NCBI GenBank assembly: GCA_045598285.1
Contig: JAZLLU010000022.1
Span: forward strand, 1-64,000
Origin: RGIG5612 sp045598285
GTDB taxonomy: Bacteria; Bacillota; Clostridia; Lachnospirales; Lachnospiraceae
Direction: 5' to 3'
Length of the DNA: 64,000 nt
The position numbers were made by a program, and so were the translations under genes. Below, one piece after another: positions 14,907 through 22,862 of the stretch; positions within the stretch are counted from its first letter, which is position 1; every line of letters begins with the position of its first letter. The notes beneath the pieces are model-generated. The model was not told the DNA's origin. It worked only from the letters and a program-made list of their open reading frames with translations, and did no database searches.

Positions 14907-17477
14907 ATGAAAAAGGTATTTACAAACCTTACTACTGGCGGTCCTATTTCCGTTTACGTAGAAGATGGTAAGGTTACCCAAATCCGTCCGTTGCAAGTTC
15001 CTGAAGAAGACTATCCAAAGCCATGGGTAGTTGAGGACAAGAACGGCAAAAAGTATTCCCCACCTAAGGCAATGCGTCTTGCTCAGAACATCTTAACTGA
15101 GCGTAACAGACTCTACTCAGAAGACCGTATTCTTTATCCAATGAAACGTGTTGACTGGGATCCTAATGGTGAACGTAATCCACAAAATCGTGGTAAGAGT
15201 GGCTATGAGCGTATTTCTTGGGACGAAGCTACAACAATCATAGCAAACGAAATCAAACGTAACATTACAGTTGACGAGAATGGTAAAGTTGATGGTCATA
15301 AGATTACTGCTATCACAGGTTCTCACCACAACTGGGGTATTGTCGGCTACAAGATGGCTCCATTCGGACGTTTCTTCGGCATGCTTAACTACACACCAAT
15401 CTTAGATAACCCTGATTCATGGGAAGGTTGGATGTGGGGCGCTCCTCATATGTGGGGATTTTATTGGCGCCTTGGTCAACCAGAACAATTCGATTTATTA
15501 CAAGATGCTCTTAAGAACACTGACATGATCGTTTTCTGGTCTAACGACCCTGACTCTACTCACGGTATTTATTCTGGACAAGAATCAAATATCTGGAGAG
15601 TATGGATGAAAGAAATGGGCATGAAGTGCGTATTCATTGACCCATTCTATAACTACACTAACGCTGTTATGGACGGCACATGGTTTGCTCCACGTCCAGG
15701 TACTGATACTGCTCTCGCAGCTGCTATCGCTTACACATGGTTTGAAGATGATACTTATGATCATGACTTTGTTGAGCGTAAGACAATCGGTATCGACGAA
15801 TTCAAAGCTTACATCATGGGCGACGAAGACGGCGTTCCTAAGACACCTGAGTGGGCTGGCGAAAAATGCGGTATCCCTGCTCGTCGTATTAGAGCTCTTG
15901 CTAAAGAGTGGGCTTCTAAGAGAGTTGCCCTTGCTGGCGGTGTTCGTGGCGGCGAAGGTAGTGCTTGCCGTAGCGCATACGGAACTGAAGAAGCTCGTAT
16001 GATTATCGCTCTTAGCGCTATGCAGGGCTTTGGTAAACCTGGTGTTTCTATCTGGGGTACAACAATGGGTGCTCCTGCTGACTACACATGGTTCCCTGGA
16101 TATGCTGAGCCAGATTCTCAAATGGGTAAATCTCGTGCAGCTAACGAAAAGCTTGCTCTTAATGTTACTAACAAACAAAGACTTTATCGTCTTACATTCC
16201 CTGATGCTGTTATTAACGGCAAGGACGAATTCATCGGTGATGGCTTCTGCGGTCAATCTATCGAGCAACAATTCAATCATCATGAATATCCTATCGAGGG
16301 TAATGTTAAGATGTTCTGGCGTTATGGCGGAAGTTTCTTCGGCACAATGACAGATACAAATAAATGGGCTCGTATGTATCAAAACGATGGCCCTTACGCA
16401 TTAGAGTGCGTAATCAACCAAGACTGCTGGATGGGCGGCGAAGCTAAATATGCTGACCTTATCCTTCCTGCATGTACTAACTTAGAGCGTAATGACTTAG
16501 GCGAATGGTCAGTAGGTGGTGGCTATACGACACATGCACACATCGGTAATAACTGGCGTGTAATCGTTCGTGAGCAAAAATGTATTGAACCTCTTGGCGA
16601 GTCTAAATCTGATTACGAAATCTTCACACTCGTTGCTGAGAAACTTGGCTGGGGTGAAAAATACACAGAAGGCAAAACTGAAGACGATTGGGCTGAAGCT
16701 TATTGGAATCTTTCTGAACTTAGCAAACGTTGCTCTTGGGAAGAGTTCAATAAGAAGGGCTACTACATCGTTCCTGTTCCAGAAGATTATGAGGAGCATC
16801 CTGCTTTCCGTTGGTATTATGAAGACAGAGACTGCGATACTCAGGACTACTTAAATCCTAAGATCAAAGCGGTTAACAACATGAACTCTATGGAACCTAC
16901 TGAAAACTCTAAAGAGCTTGGTACTTTCTCAGGTAAGATTGAGTTCGCTTCTGAGTCACTTAAGAAATTTACTCCTGATGATGAAGAGCGTCCAATCGTT
17001 CCTAAGTACATCCCAAGCTGGGAGGGACATGAGACAGAGCTTTACAAGAAGTACCCACTTCAAATTATCTCTCCTCACCCTAGATTCAGCTTCCATACTC
17101 ATTACGATACACATGCTAGCTGGCTTAACGAAGTTCCTGTACACCGTGTAATTAAAGACGGTTACGCTTACTGGCCAGCACGTATCAACCCTAAAGATGC
17201 TGACGAACGTGGTATTAAGAACGGCGATCTTATCGAACTTTATAATGATCGTGCTAGCGTACTTTGCGTTGCTGAAGTTACATACCGTGTCCCTGTAGGT
17301 GTTATGCACAGCTATGGATGCTCTGCTAAATATGACCCGGTTGTTCCTGTTCCAGGTGCTACTGACAGAGGTGGATGCATCAACTTACTTACAAGCGGCA
17401 GAATGTTATCAAAGAATGCGCCAGGCATGGCTCCTAACTCATGCCTCGTTGAAGCAAGAAAGTGGGAGGTAAAATAA
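14907..17477 (+). CDS. athL: Pyrogallol-phloroglucinol transhydroxylase, molybdenum large subunit
   Basis: 856 residues of the DMSO-reductase family without a signal peptide, so cytoplasmic. It resembles from end to end the Pelobacter acidigallici transhydroxylase large subunit (about 875 residues), which moves a hydroxyl between phenols to turn pyrogallol into phloroglucinol using 1,2,3,5-tetrahydroxybenzene as cosubstrate. By alignment from memory, H140 (SHHNWG), D170 and S171 (NPDSWEGW) match its catalytic His and Asp and Mo-ligating Ser. The SPHPRFSFHTH and ADRGGCINLLTSGR-type cofactor segments are present near the C-terminus. The N-terminus lacks a four-Cys iron-sulfur motif, as in that enzyme. 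AGGAG precedes the ATG. The electron-transfer subunit follows with no gap. Confidence 0.85.
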   Translation: MKKVFTNLTTGGPISVYVEDGKVTQIRPLQVPEEDYPKPWVVEDKNGKKYSPPKAMRLAQNILTERNRLYSEDRILYPMKRVDWDPNGERNPQNRGKSGYERISWDEATTIIANEIKRNITVDENGKVDGHKITAITGSHHNWGIVGYKMAPFGRFFGMLNYTPILDNPDSWEGWMWGAPHMWGFYWRLGQPEQFDLLQDALKNTDMIVFWSNDPDSTHGIYSGQESNIWRVWMKEMGMKCVFIDPFYNYTNAVMDGTWFAPRPGTDTALAAAIAYTWFEDDTYDHDFVERKTIGIDEFKAYIMGDEDGVPKTPEWAGEKCGIPARRIRALAKEWASKRVALAGGVRGGEGSACRSAYGTEEARMIIALSAMQGFGKPGVSIWGTTMGAPADYTWFPGYAEPDSQMGKSRAANEKLALNVTNKQRLYRLTFPDAVINGKDEFIGDGFCGQSIEQQFNHHEYPIEGNVKMFWRYGGSFFGTMTDTNKWARMYQNDGPYALECVINQDCWMGGEAKYADLILPACTNLERNDLGEWSVGGGYTTHAHIGNNWRVIVREQKCIEPLGESKSDYEIFTLVAEKLGWGEKYTEGKTEDDWAEAYWNLSELSKRCSWEEFNKKGYYIVPVPEDYEEHPAFRWYYEDRDCDTQDYLNPKIKAVNNMNSMEPTENSKELGTFSGKIEFASESLKKFTPDDEERPIVPKYIPSWEGHETELYKKYPLQIISPHPRFSFHTHYDTHASWLNEVPVHRVIKDGYAYWPARINPKDADERGIKNGDLIELYNDRASVLCVAEVTYRVPVGVMHSYGCSAKYDPVVPVPGATDRGGCINLLTSGRMLSKNAPGMAPNSCLVEARKWEVK

Positions 17478-18314
17478 ATGGCAAGATATGGTTTAGTATT
17501 TAATGTTGAACGTTGCGATGGTTGCTATGCTTGCTTCCTCGCATGTAAAGATGAGTTTACAGACAATAGCCATCTTCCTACATCTGAAGCTACTTGCGCT
17601 GGTGAAAACCTTATTAAAGTTTCAGAAGTTCAGTATGGTTCACATGACAAGGTAAAAGTTGACTACGTTCACACTGTTTGCCAGCATTGTCAGAACCCTG
17701 CTTGTATGGCTAAATTCCCTGAGGAAATTTATCAAAGACCTGATGGAATCGTTATCATCGATCCTGTTAAGGCTAAAGGTAAAAAAGAAATCGTTGGTTC
17801 TTGCCCTTACGGTGCAATTTCATGGAACGAAAAACTTGAAATTCCTCAAAAATGTACTATGTGTGCTCATATGCTTGATGAAGGCGAAAAAGTTACTCGC
17901 TGCTACGAGTGCTGCCCTAACCAAGCTGTATTGTTTGGCGATTTAGATGATCCTAACAGCGAGATCGCTAAATATGTTGCGGAGCATGCTGATGAGCTCG
18001 AACAGCTTCATCCAGAATATGGTACAAAACCTTCTGTATATTACAGACATTTACCAAAGCCTTTCATCTGTGGCGAAGTTGTATTTGGTGATACTCTTGC
18101 TTGCGCTAAAGACGTTAAGGTTACATGTAAATGCAAAGAATGCGGTAAAGAATACGAAACTACTACAGACTTCTTAGGTGATTTCGAATTCCGTTTCTTA
18201 CCTACTAACAAAGAGTTTGTTGTTACTGCTTGTGCAGATGGCTACAAACCACTTACTGTAGAAGTTAAGACCGCAGCTTCAGTTAACATTGGTGAAATGT
18301 TACTTGAAAAATAA
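17478..18314 (+). CDS. athS: Pyrogallol-phloroglucinol transhydroxylase, iron-sulfur small subunit
   Basis: 278 residues, directly after athL. Ferredoxin-type Cys groups are visible: CDGCYACFLAC (12-22), CQHCQNPAC (about 69-77), CPYGAIS, CTMCAHML and CYECCP, enough for the three [4Fe-4S] clusters known in the Pelobacter small subunit. The last 80 residues form a beta-rich Ig/transthyretin-like domain (ACADGYKPLTVEV), also present in the known enzyme. It contains an extra CxCxxC (CKCKEC), which may bind a metal. The role is structural and electron-related support of the molybdenum subunit. Confidence 0.85.
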   Translation: MARYGLVFNVERCDGCYACFLACKDEFTDNSHLPTSEATCAGENLIKVSEVQYGSHDKVKVDYVHTVCQHCQNPACMAKFPEEIYQRPDGIVIIDPVKAKGKKEIVGSCPYGAISWNEKLEIPQKCTMCAHMLDEGEKVTRCYECCPNQAVLFGDLDDPNSEIAKYVAEHADELEQLHPEYGTKPSVYYRHLPKPFICGEVVFGDTLACAKDVKVTCKCKECGKEYETTTDFLGDFEFRFLPTNKEFVVTACADGYKPLTVEVKTAASVNIGEMLLEK

Positions 18315-18331
18315 TTAAACTAAAATTTTTA

Positions 18332-18365
18332 GATGTTGGTGGGGCAAAGTTTTCTTTGCCCCATC
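18332..18365 (+). other. Intercistronic hairpin between athS and the thiolase gene
   Basis: GGGGCAAAG and CTTTGCCCC form a strong stem with a 4-nt loop, extended by GATG/CATC. There is no T run after it, so it is more likely an mRNA-processing or stabilising hairpin than a terminator. Comparable hairpins occur in the second pathway operon at 26427 and 28413. Confidence 0.6.
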
Positions 18366-18384
18366 ATAAACGGAGGAAATATTA

Positions 18385-19590
18385 ATGAAAGATGTTGTAA
18401 TAGTTGAAGCTTGTCGCAGCGCTGTAGGTAGTTTCGGCGGCACATTAAAACCACTTCATGCTGTAGACCTTGCTTGCTGCGTTATTAACGGCATTATGGA
18501 AAGAAGCAAAATCGATCCTAACGAAATCGACGAAGTTATTTTCGGCCAGTGTCGTCAAAGCTCCGACGAGCCTAATATTGCTCGTATTGCTGCTCTTCGT
18601 TGCGGACTTCCTGAAAAAGCTTCAGCGCATACTGTTATGCGTCAATGCGCTTCTGGTATGACTGCTGTTCAAAACGGTGTTATGCAAATCATGTGTGGCG
18701 TTAGTGATGTTGTTCTTGCTGGTGGTACAGAAAGTATGACAAACGGTATCTTCTATCTTCGTGATGGTAGATATGGTCTTGGCACTGGCAACGCTACTAT
18801 TTATGATGCAGTTACAGAAGGTCAGTTCCAATCACAACCTCAAGAAATGTACGGTACTTTCAACATGGGTATGACTGCTGAAAACATTGCTGAAAAGCTT
18901 GGTATTACTAGAGAAGAACAAGATGCTTTTGCACTTCAATCACAGCAAAGAGCTGTTGCAGCTATCGATGCTGGAAAATTCAAAGACGAGATTATTCCTA
19001 TAGAAGTTCCTCAAGGCAGAAAGAACCCTCCTATCATATTTGATACAGATGAGTTCCCACGTCGTGATTCTTCTTTAGAAAAACTCGGCAAGCTTAAACC
19101 TTGCTTTAGACCTGAAGGTGGTAGCGTAACTGCTGGTTCATCATCAGGACGTAACGATGGTGCTTCTGCTATGCTACTTATGAGCGCAGACAAAGCTAAA
19201 GAACTCGGTCTTAAGCCTTTAGCTAAAATCATTGGTATGGGTACATCTGGTTGCGACCCTCGCACAATGGGTCTTGGCCCTGTATACGCTGTTCCTAAAG
19301 CACTTGATAATGCCGGCCTAAACATGGACGATATCGGTCTTATCGAACTTAACGAAGCTTTCGCATCTCAATCAATCGGCTGTATTAGAGAGCTTGGTTG
19401 GGAAGATAAGATGGACATCATCAACGTTAACGGTGGTGCTATCGCTCTTGGTCATCCAGTTGGTTCATCTGGTTGCCGTATCATGGTTTCATTATTATAT
19501 GAAATGAAACGTCGTAATGTTAAATACGGCCTTGCTACTTTATGTATCGCAGGCGGTATGGGACAAGCGACTGTTATTGAATTGTTATAA
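18385..19590 (+). CDS. Acetyl-CoA C-acetyltransferase (thiolase)
   Basis: 401 residues of the biosynthetic/degradative thiolase family. The nucleophile C88 lies in RQCASGMTAVQ. The acid/base residues are H357 (GGAIALGHPVGSSG) and C387 (CIAGGMGQ). In this pathway it would split acetoacetyl-CoA, formed by the lyase and CoA-transferase encoded at 27.5-29.8 kb, into two acetyl-CoA. It could also run in reverse towards butyrate. GGAGG precedes the ATG. It is the third gene of the operon starting at athL. Confidence 0.92.
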   Translation: MKDVVIVEACRSAVGSFGGTLKPLHAVDLACCVINGIMERSKIDPNEIDEVIFGQCRQSSDEPNIARIAALRCGLPEKASAHTVMRQCASGMTAVQNGVMQIMCGVSDVVLAGGTESMTNGIFYLRDGRYGLGTGNATIYDAVTEGQFQSQPQEMYGTFNMGMTAENIAEKLGITREEQDAFALQSQQRAVAAIDAGKFKDEIIPIEVPQGRKNPPIIFDTDEFPRRDSSLEKLGKLKPCFRPEGGSVTAGSSSGRNDGASAMLLMSADKAKELGLKPLAKIIGMGTSGCDPRTMGLGPVYAVPKALDNAGLNMDDIGLIELNEAFASQSIGCIRELGWEDKMDIINVNGGAIALGHPVGSSGCRIMVSLLYEMKRRNVKYGLATLCIAGGMGQATVIELL

Positions 19591-19611
19591 AATTTTTCAA
19601 AGGAGAAAGTT

Positions 19612-20409
19612 ATGAATTATTTTGATCTTACAGGCAAAAATGCCATCATCTTCGGTGGTGCCGGCGGACTCGGAGTACTTATTGCTAAAGCTTATGCTGA
19701 GGCAGGTGCTAACGTAGCTATCGCTTCAAGAGGCGAAGAAAAACTTAAAGCAGCTGTTGAAACTCTCAAAGCTGAAACAGGTAAAGAATTTAAATATTAT
19801 GTTTGTGACGCAACTGACGAAGCTCAAGTAGAAGCTACAGCTAAAAGAGCTAACTTAGAAATGGGTCCTGTACATATCCTTGTTAACTCACAAGGTATCA
19901 ACAAAAAAGTTCCAGTATTTGATTTCCCAGTTGACGAATTCAACAACGTTATGAACGCTAACGTTACATCAATCCTTATCACAGCTAAACATTTCGCTCC
20001 ATACATGAAAGAAGCTGGATACGGAAAGATCATCAACGTTTCATCTGTTCGTGGTAAAATCGCAACTAAAGGTGCTGGTAACGCTGCTTACTGTTCAAGT
20101 AAGGGTGCTGAAGACATGCTTACAAAAGTTCTTGCTTCTGAGCTCGGACCTTTCGGTATCACTGTTAACGCTTTTGGCCCTAACATCATGAAGACTCCTA
20201 TGATGGGTAAAGTTTTCGAGATGCGTGCTAAAGAAGCTGGTATCACTGTTGACGAATACTTAGAGCAACAAGGCGCTGCTCTTCCACTTCGTCGTTTATC
20301 AGATCCTGAAGACTGTGTTGGTACAGCTCTTTTCCTTGCTGCTCCAGCATCAGATTTCCTTACAGGAAATATCCTTTATCCAGACGGCGGCTTAACAGCT
20401 ATTGGCTAA
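19612..20409 (+). CDS. SDR-family reductase, probable phloroglucinol reductase
   Basis: 265 residues with a complete short-chain dehydrogenase core: nucleotide-binding GGAGGLG (15-21), N116, catalytic S144/S145, Y160 and K164 (YCSSK), and the PDGG end motif. R40 after the second beta strand favours NADPH. Phloroglucinol reductase, an NADPH enzyme making dihydrophloroglucinol, belongs to this family. Its place between a pyrogallol transhydroxylase and a ring hydrolase makes that role the best inference. Many SDRs look alike, so the substrate is not proved by sequence. Confidence 0.75.
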   Translation: MNYFDLTGKNAIIFGGAGGLGVLIAKAYAEAGANVAIASRGEEKLKAAVETLKAETGKEFKYYVCDATDEAQVEATAKRANLEMGPVHILVNSQGINKKVPVFDFPVDEFNNVMNANVTSILITAKHFAPYMKEAGYGKIINVSSVRGKIATKGAGNAAYCSSKGAEDMLTKVLASELGPFGITVNAFGPNIMKTPMMGKVFEMRAKEAGITVDEYLEQQGAALPLRRLSDPEDCVGTALFLAAPASDFLTGNILYPDGGLTAIG

Positions 20410-20440
20410 TTTGGATAATCATCAACTCACTTTTAAATAG

Positions 20441-20473
20441 AAAGAAGGTTGCCTTAAGCAACCTTCTTTTTTT
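20441..20473 (+). terminator. Terminator of the transhydroxylase operon
   Basis: AAGAAGGTTGC and GCAACCTTCTT form an 11-bp stem, followed by TTTTT. An almost identical terminator stands at 21232-21266, on the other side of the toxin/antitoxin pair. Confidence 0.9.
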
Positions 20474-20481
20474 ATAAGTAA

Positions 20482-20796
20482 TTAATTTACCTTGTTTTCG
20501 TAATCTTGTAGTTCATGAAATATCGAATCTATAAAAACAATATTATCTTTAACTCGATATAACATAAAATACTTATGATTTTGAAAATTGATGCGTCTAT
20601 AGCCAAGATTTTTTAGTTTTTGATTGTTACAAAATTTCAATGCTTTAGCTGAAGTTTTCAATTTATTTTTTGTCAATTCGAAATCTTCCAAAATATTAGA
20701 TGCGGCTTGAAAATTTTGTTTTTCAAAAACAATGTATTGAATTATTCTTTCTAAATCATCTTCAGCCTCAGCAGTAATAAAAACTTTATAACCCAT
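20482..20796 (-). CDS. RelE/ParE-family toxin
   Basis: 104 residues with the RelE/ParE fold pattern: VFITAEAEDDLERIIQYI at the start and NHKYFMLYRVKDNIVFIDSIFHELQDYE at the end. It overlaps the antitoxin gene by 11 bases, the usual translational coupling. RelE-type members cut mRNA in the ribosome, ParE types poison gyrase; the sequence does not settle which. It sits between two near-identical terminators inside the aromatic-degradation region. Confidence 0.82.
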   Translation of the reverse strand: MGYKVFITAEAEDDLERIIQYIVFEKQNFQAASNILEDFELTKNKLKTSAKALKFCNNQKLKNLGYRRINFQNHKYFMLYRVKDNIVFIDSIFHELQDYENKVN

Positions 20797-21079
20797 ACTT
20801 TGTCCTTATATCTTCAGCAACCATATCCGCATCTTGATATTCTCCATTATTTGCATTATAACGAGCTTTTTCTAATTTATAGAGAATTTCTTTTTCTGAC
20901 ATAACAGGAAAAGGATAATTATTTGTCTTTTTTATTTCAAAAGGAAATCCGTTATTTGCAATTGCCTGTGTTAAAAAAATTCTAATTGCCGTTGTTGTAT
21001 CAGTTCCTAAAGATTTAAATAAATTATCTGATTGTATTTTTAGTTCATCATCTACTCTAACTTGTATTGTACTTGCCAT
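20786..21079 (-). CDS. RelB/DinJ-family antitoxin
   Basis: 97 residues. The N-terminal ribbon-helix-helix (STIQVRVDDELKIQSDNLFKSLG, then TTTAIRIFLTQAI) is typical of RelB/DinJ. The C-terminal half should wrap the toxin. GGAGAA precedes the ATG. A perfect dyad just upstream is a likely autoregulatory operator. Confidence 0.85.
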   Translation of the reverse strand: MASTIQVRVDDELKIQSDNLFKSLGTDTTTAIRIFLTQAIANNGFPFEIKKTNNYPFPVMSEKEILYKLEKARYNANNGEYQDADMVAEDIRTKYGL

Positions 21080-21095
21080 AACATTTCTCCTTTAT

Positions 21096-21113
21096 ATTGT
21101 ATTTCAATACAAT
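21096..21113. promoter_or_regulatory. Operator candidate of the RelBE-like pair
   Basis: ATTGTATTTCAATACAAT is a perfect 18-bp palindrome about 17 bases upstream of the antitoxin start. Half-sites (TTGTATTG, TTGCAAA) recur at 21112-21165, as expected for co-operative ribbon-helix-helix binding. Confidence 0.55.
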
Positions 21114-21231
21114 TGTATTGCAAACGCAATAAATATGCAATTATTTTCATTGCAAATTAATTAAATGTTATATTTCGATTTGAAATTTAAATAAGAACGG
21201 CTGAATTAACAAAGTATAGGTGCAGGATAAA

Positions 21232-21266
21232 AAAAGAAGGTTGCCGCAAGCAACCTTCTTTTTTTA
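21232..21266. terminator. Second copy of the GAAGGTTGC terminator
   Basis: AAGAAGGTTGC-CGCA-GCAACCTTCTT with A and T runs on both sides. It ends the RidA gene on the minus strand. Near-identity with 20441-20473 suggests that this stretch was duplicated when the toxin/antitoxin pair entered. Confidence 0.85.
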
Positions 21267-21282
21267 TAAATTATTAACTTAC

Positions 21283-21687
21283 TTAGATAATAGCAATTGC
21301 AGTTATTTCTACTAATGCGCCGTAATTCATCCCTGCTAAACTTTTGACTCCAACAAGTGAATCTGTTGGATGGTCAAATGTTTCAAACAAAACATCTAGC
21401 GCTCCAGAAGTCATAATTTCTTCCATATAATCACCTAGAACATAAGTCGTAGTCATAACAACGTTTTCAGGTTTTGCTCCAACTGCTTCTAATTCTAATG
21501 TAATATTTTTTACGATTTGTTTTACTTGCGCAAGAATGTCGCCACATCCAACAGTCTCGCCCTTCTCATTAGAAGCACTCACCCCTGATAAAAATATAAA
21601 ACTCTTGGCATCATCTACTTTTATCATATTTGTGTACGGTCCTGCTGGTGGCGCCACTTTATCTGGATTTATTTTTTGCTTAACCAT
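21283..21687 (-). CDS. RidA/YjgF-family protein
   Basis: 134 residues of the Rid family, trimeric enzymes of which RidA hydrolyses reactive enamine/imine intermediates. Family features include VAPPAGPYTNMIKV near the N-terminus and FIFLSGVSA. The Arg of archetypal RidA (usually R105) is not evident in the DSLVGVKSLAG segment, so this is probably another Rid subgroup. AAGGGG precedes the ATG. Its presence inside the aromatic region may be accidental. Confidence 0.8.
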   Translation of the reverse strand: MVKQKINPDKVAPPAGPYTNMIKVDDAKSFIFLSGVSASNEKGETVGCGDILAQVKQIVKNITLELEAVGAKPENVVMTTTYVLGDYMEEIMTSGALDVLFETFDHPTDSLVGVKSLAGMNYGALVEITAIAII

Positions 21688-21883
21688 ACCTATCCCCTTC
21701 CTTCTATTAATTTTAGAATTATATATTGCATTTTTATTATATCAAAAAAATATATACGTATCATCCAAACTAAACTCTTCTCCTCAGCAAATCAGAATTT
21801 ATCGAGGTCTTGTATAAAAAGCCAAAAGTGTTGCTCTGCAAGAAAAACTTTTCTAGAGCAGTAATTATTAATTTTCATGGTTA

Positions 21884-22330
21884 TGAAACGCGAAGCTTGC
21901 GGTGCCAGCGCTAAAGATGGGCGCTCACCTTGCTTCGATAATTACGGCAGCTGACTTTCGTTCGCCAAAACATTTTGTCCGCCTGCTGCCTTCACCTACG
22001 GACTAAAATAGACTTTTTTAAATAGGTCCGTAGATTTTCATTCGAATTACAAAAAAACATGTAAAAACCTACGGACTAAAATAGACTTTTTAAAATAGGT
22101 CCGTAGATTTTCATTAGAATTACAGAAAAACATGTAAAAACCTACGGACTAAAATAGATTTTTTAAAATAAGTCCGTAGATGAAGGCGGGTGACTAGCCA
22201 AGTTTTAATGGAGGATGATATTACCCGCCGTGAGTAGCGAAGCAAGGCGCGAGCTCCTTCTTAAGCTCTAGCGCCGCTAGCTTCGCGAGCGATAATAAAG
22301 AGTTCGGGAAACCTGCAATTTGTAAAGATA
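21884..22330. repeat. Hairpin-array element 1 (three tandem hairpins, CTACGGAC word)
   Basis: Left flank: two GC-rich hairpins, one closed by CGAAGC/GCTTCG (21891-21937) and one by GGCAGC/GCTGCC (21946-21990). Array: CTACGGAC at 21996, 22069 and 22142 and the inverse GTCCGTAG at 22026, 22099 and 22172, an exact 73-bp period giving three tandem hairpins. Right flank: further GC-rich hairpins around 22186-22290, then AAACCTGCAATTTGTAAAG at 22308-22326. The same plan recurs at 30786-31620, 32799-32960 and 53245-53640. This element fills the gap between the RidA and flavoprotein genes. No coding frame is supported. Confidence 0.8.
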
Positions 22331-22339
22331 GGCTGTTAA

Positions 22340-22373
22340 AAAAGCTGCCCCGCTTGTTGGGACAGCTTTTTAA
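22340..22373 (-). terminator. Terminator of the flavoprotein gene
   Basis: AAAAAGCTG and CAGCTTTTT arms enclose a GC-rich tip. A T run follows on the minus strand, 15 bases after the stop codon. Confidence 0.75.
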
Positions 22374-22387
22374 TAAGTTATTTTTAT

Positions 22388-22780
22388 TTAGAAAGTTGTT
22401 ACTTCTGGTTCGTGGGTGAATGCGCAAATCTGAGCGGTGGCATTTTTGAAGTAGAAAACTTCTGTGTTGCCGTCGTCTGCTTTGTACATGTTTTGCAACA
22501 TTGGATATGCGTCTAGCATAGCTTGCTTTGCTTCAAGTCTATCATCCTCTACGAGTTCTCCTGCAAGACGAAGCCATTCTCCACCTTTGAAGGCGCAAAG
22601 TTCTACTTTTGGATTTGCATGGATTTGTTTTGAAACTTCTTTTACTTTACCTGTTTGAATATAAAGTTTTCCTTCAAAAACATTAACTGTTCCAAAAGGG
22701 CGAACACGTGGCTGATCGCCTTCTACTGTTGCAAGATAGTATGTGTCTGCTTCTTTCAAGAATTGTAATACCTTTTCCAT
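22388..22780 (-). CDS. Pyridoxamine 5'-phosphate oxidase-family flavoprotein
   Basis: 130 residues of the split-barrel FMN-binding family: YYLATVEGDQPRVRPFG (14-30), then LYIQTGKVKEVSKQIHANPKVELCAF. Members use FMN or F420, and their substrates are mostly unknown. GGAGG precedes the ATG. It is monocistronic, with its own terminator. No link with the aromatic pathway is visible beyond position. Confidence 0.85.
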   Translation of the reverse strand: MEKVLQFLKEADTYYLATVEGDQPRVRPFGTVNVFEGKLYIQTGKVKEVSKQIHANPKVELCAFKGGEWLRLAGELVEDDRLEAKQAMLDAYPMLQNMYKADDGNTEVFYFKNATAQICAFTHEPEVTTF

Positions 22781-22862
22781 AATTTCCTCCTTGTTCGATT
22801 AACAAAAATTTTTACAAAAATAATAATTCAACTTTCTAGATTATCAGCAAAATTGTCTAGTC

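Noticed and set aside
15585..16382. Minus-strand frame of 265 codons inside athL
   Set aside because: It is the reverse frame of a strongly conserved enzyme gene and shows no family features.
14907..17477. Formate dehydrogenase or arsenate/polysulfide reductase as identity of the molybdenum enzyme
   Set aside because: There is no N-terminal four-Cys motif or Tat signal, and the NPDSWEGW and SHHNWG segments match the transhydroxylase.
21995..22180. CRISPR-like array of three repeats at 22 kb
   Set aside because: Repeats are separated by conserved linkers, not unique spacers, each unit contains its own inverse word, and no cas gene is near.
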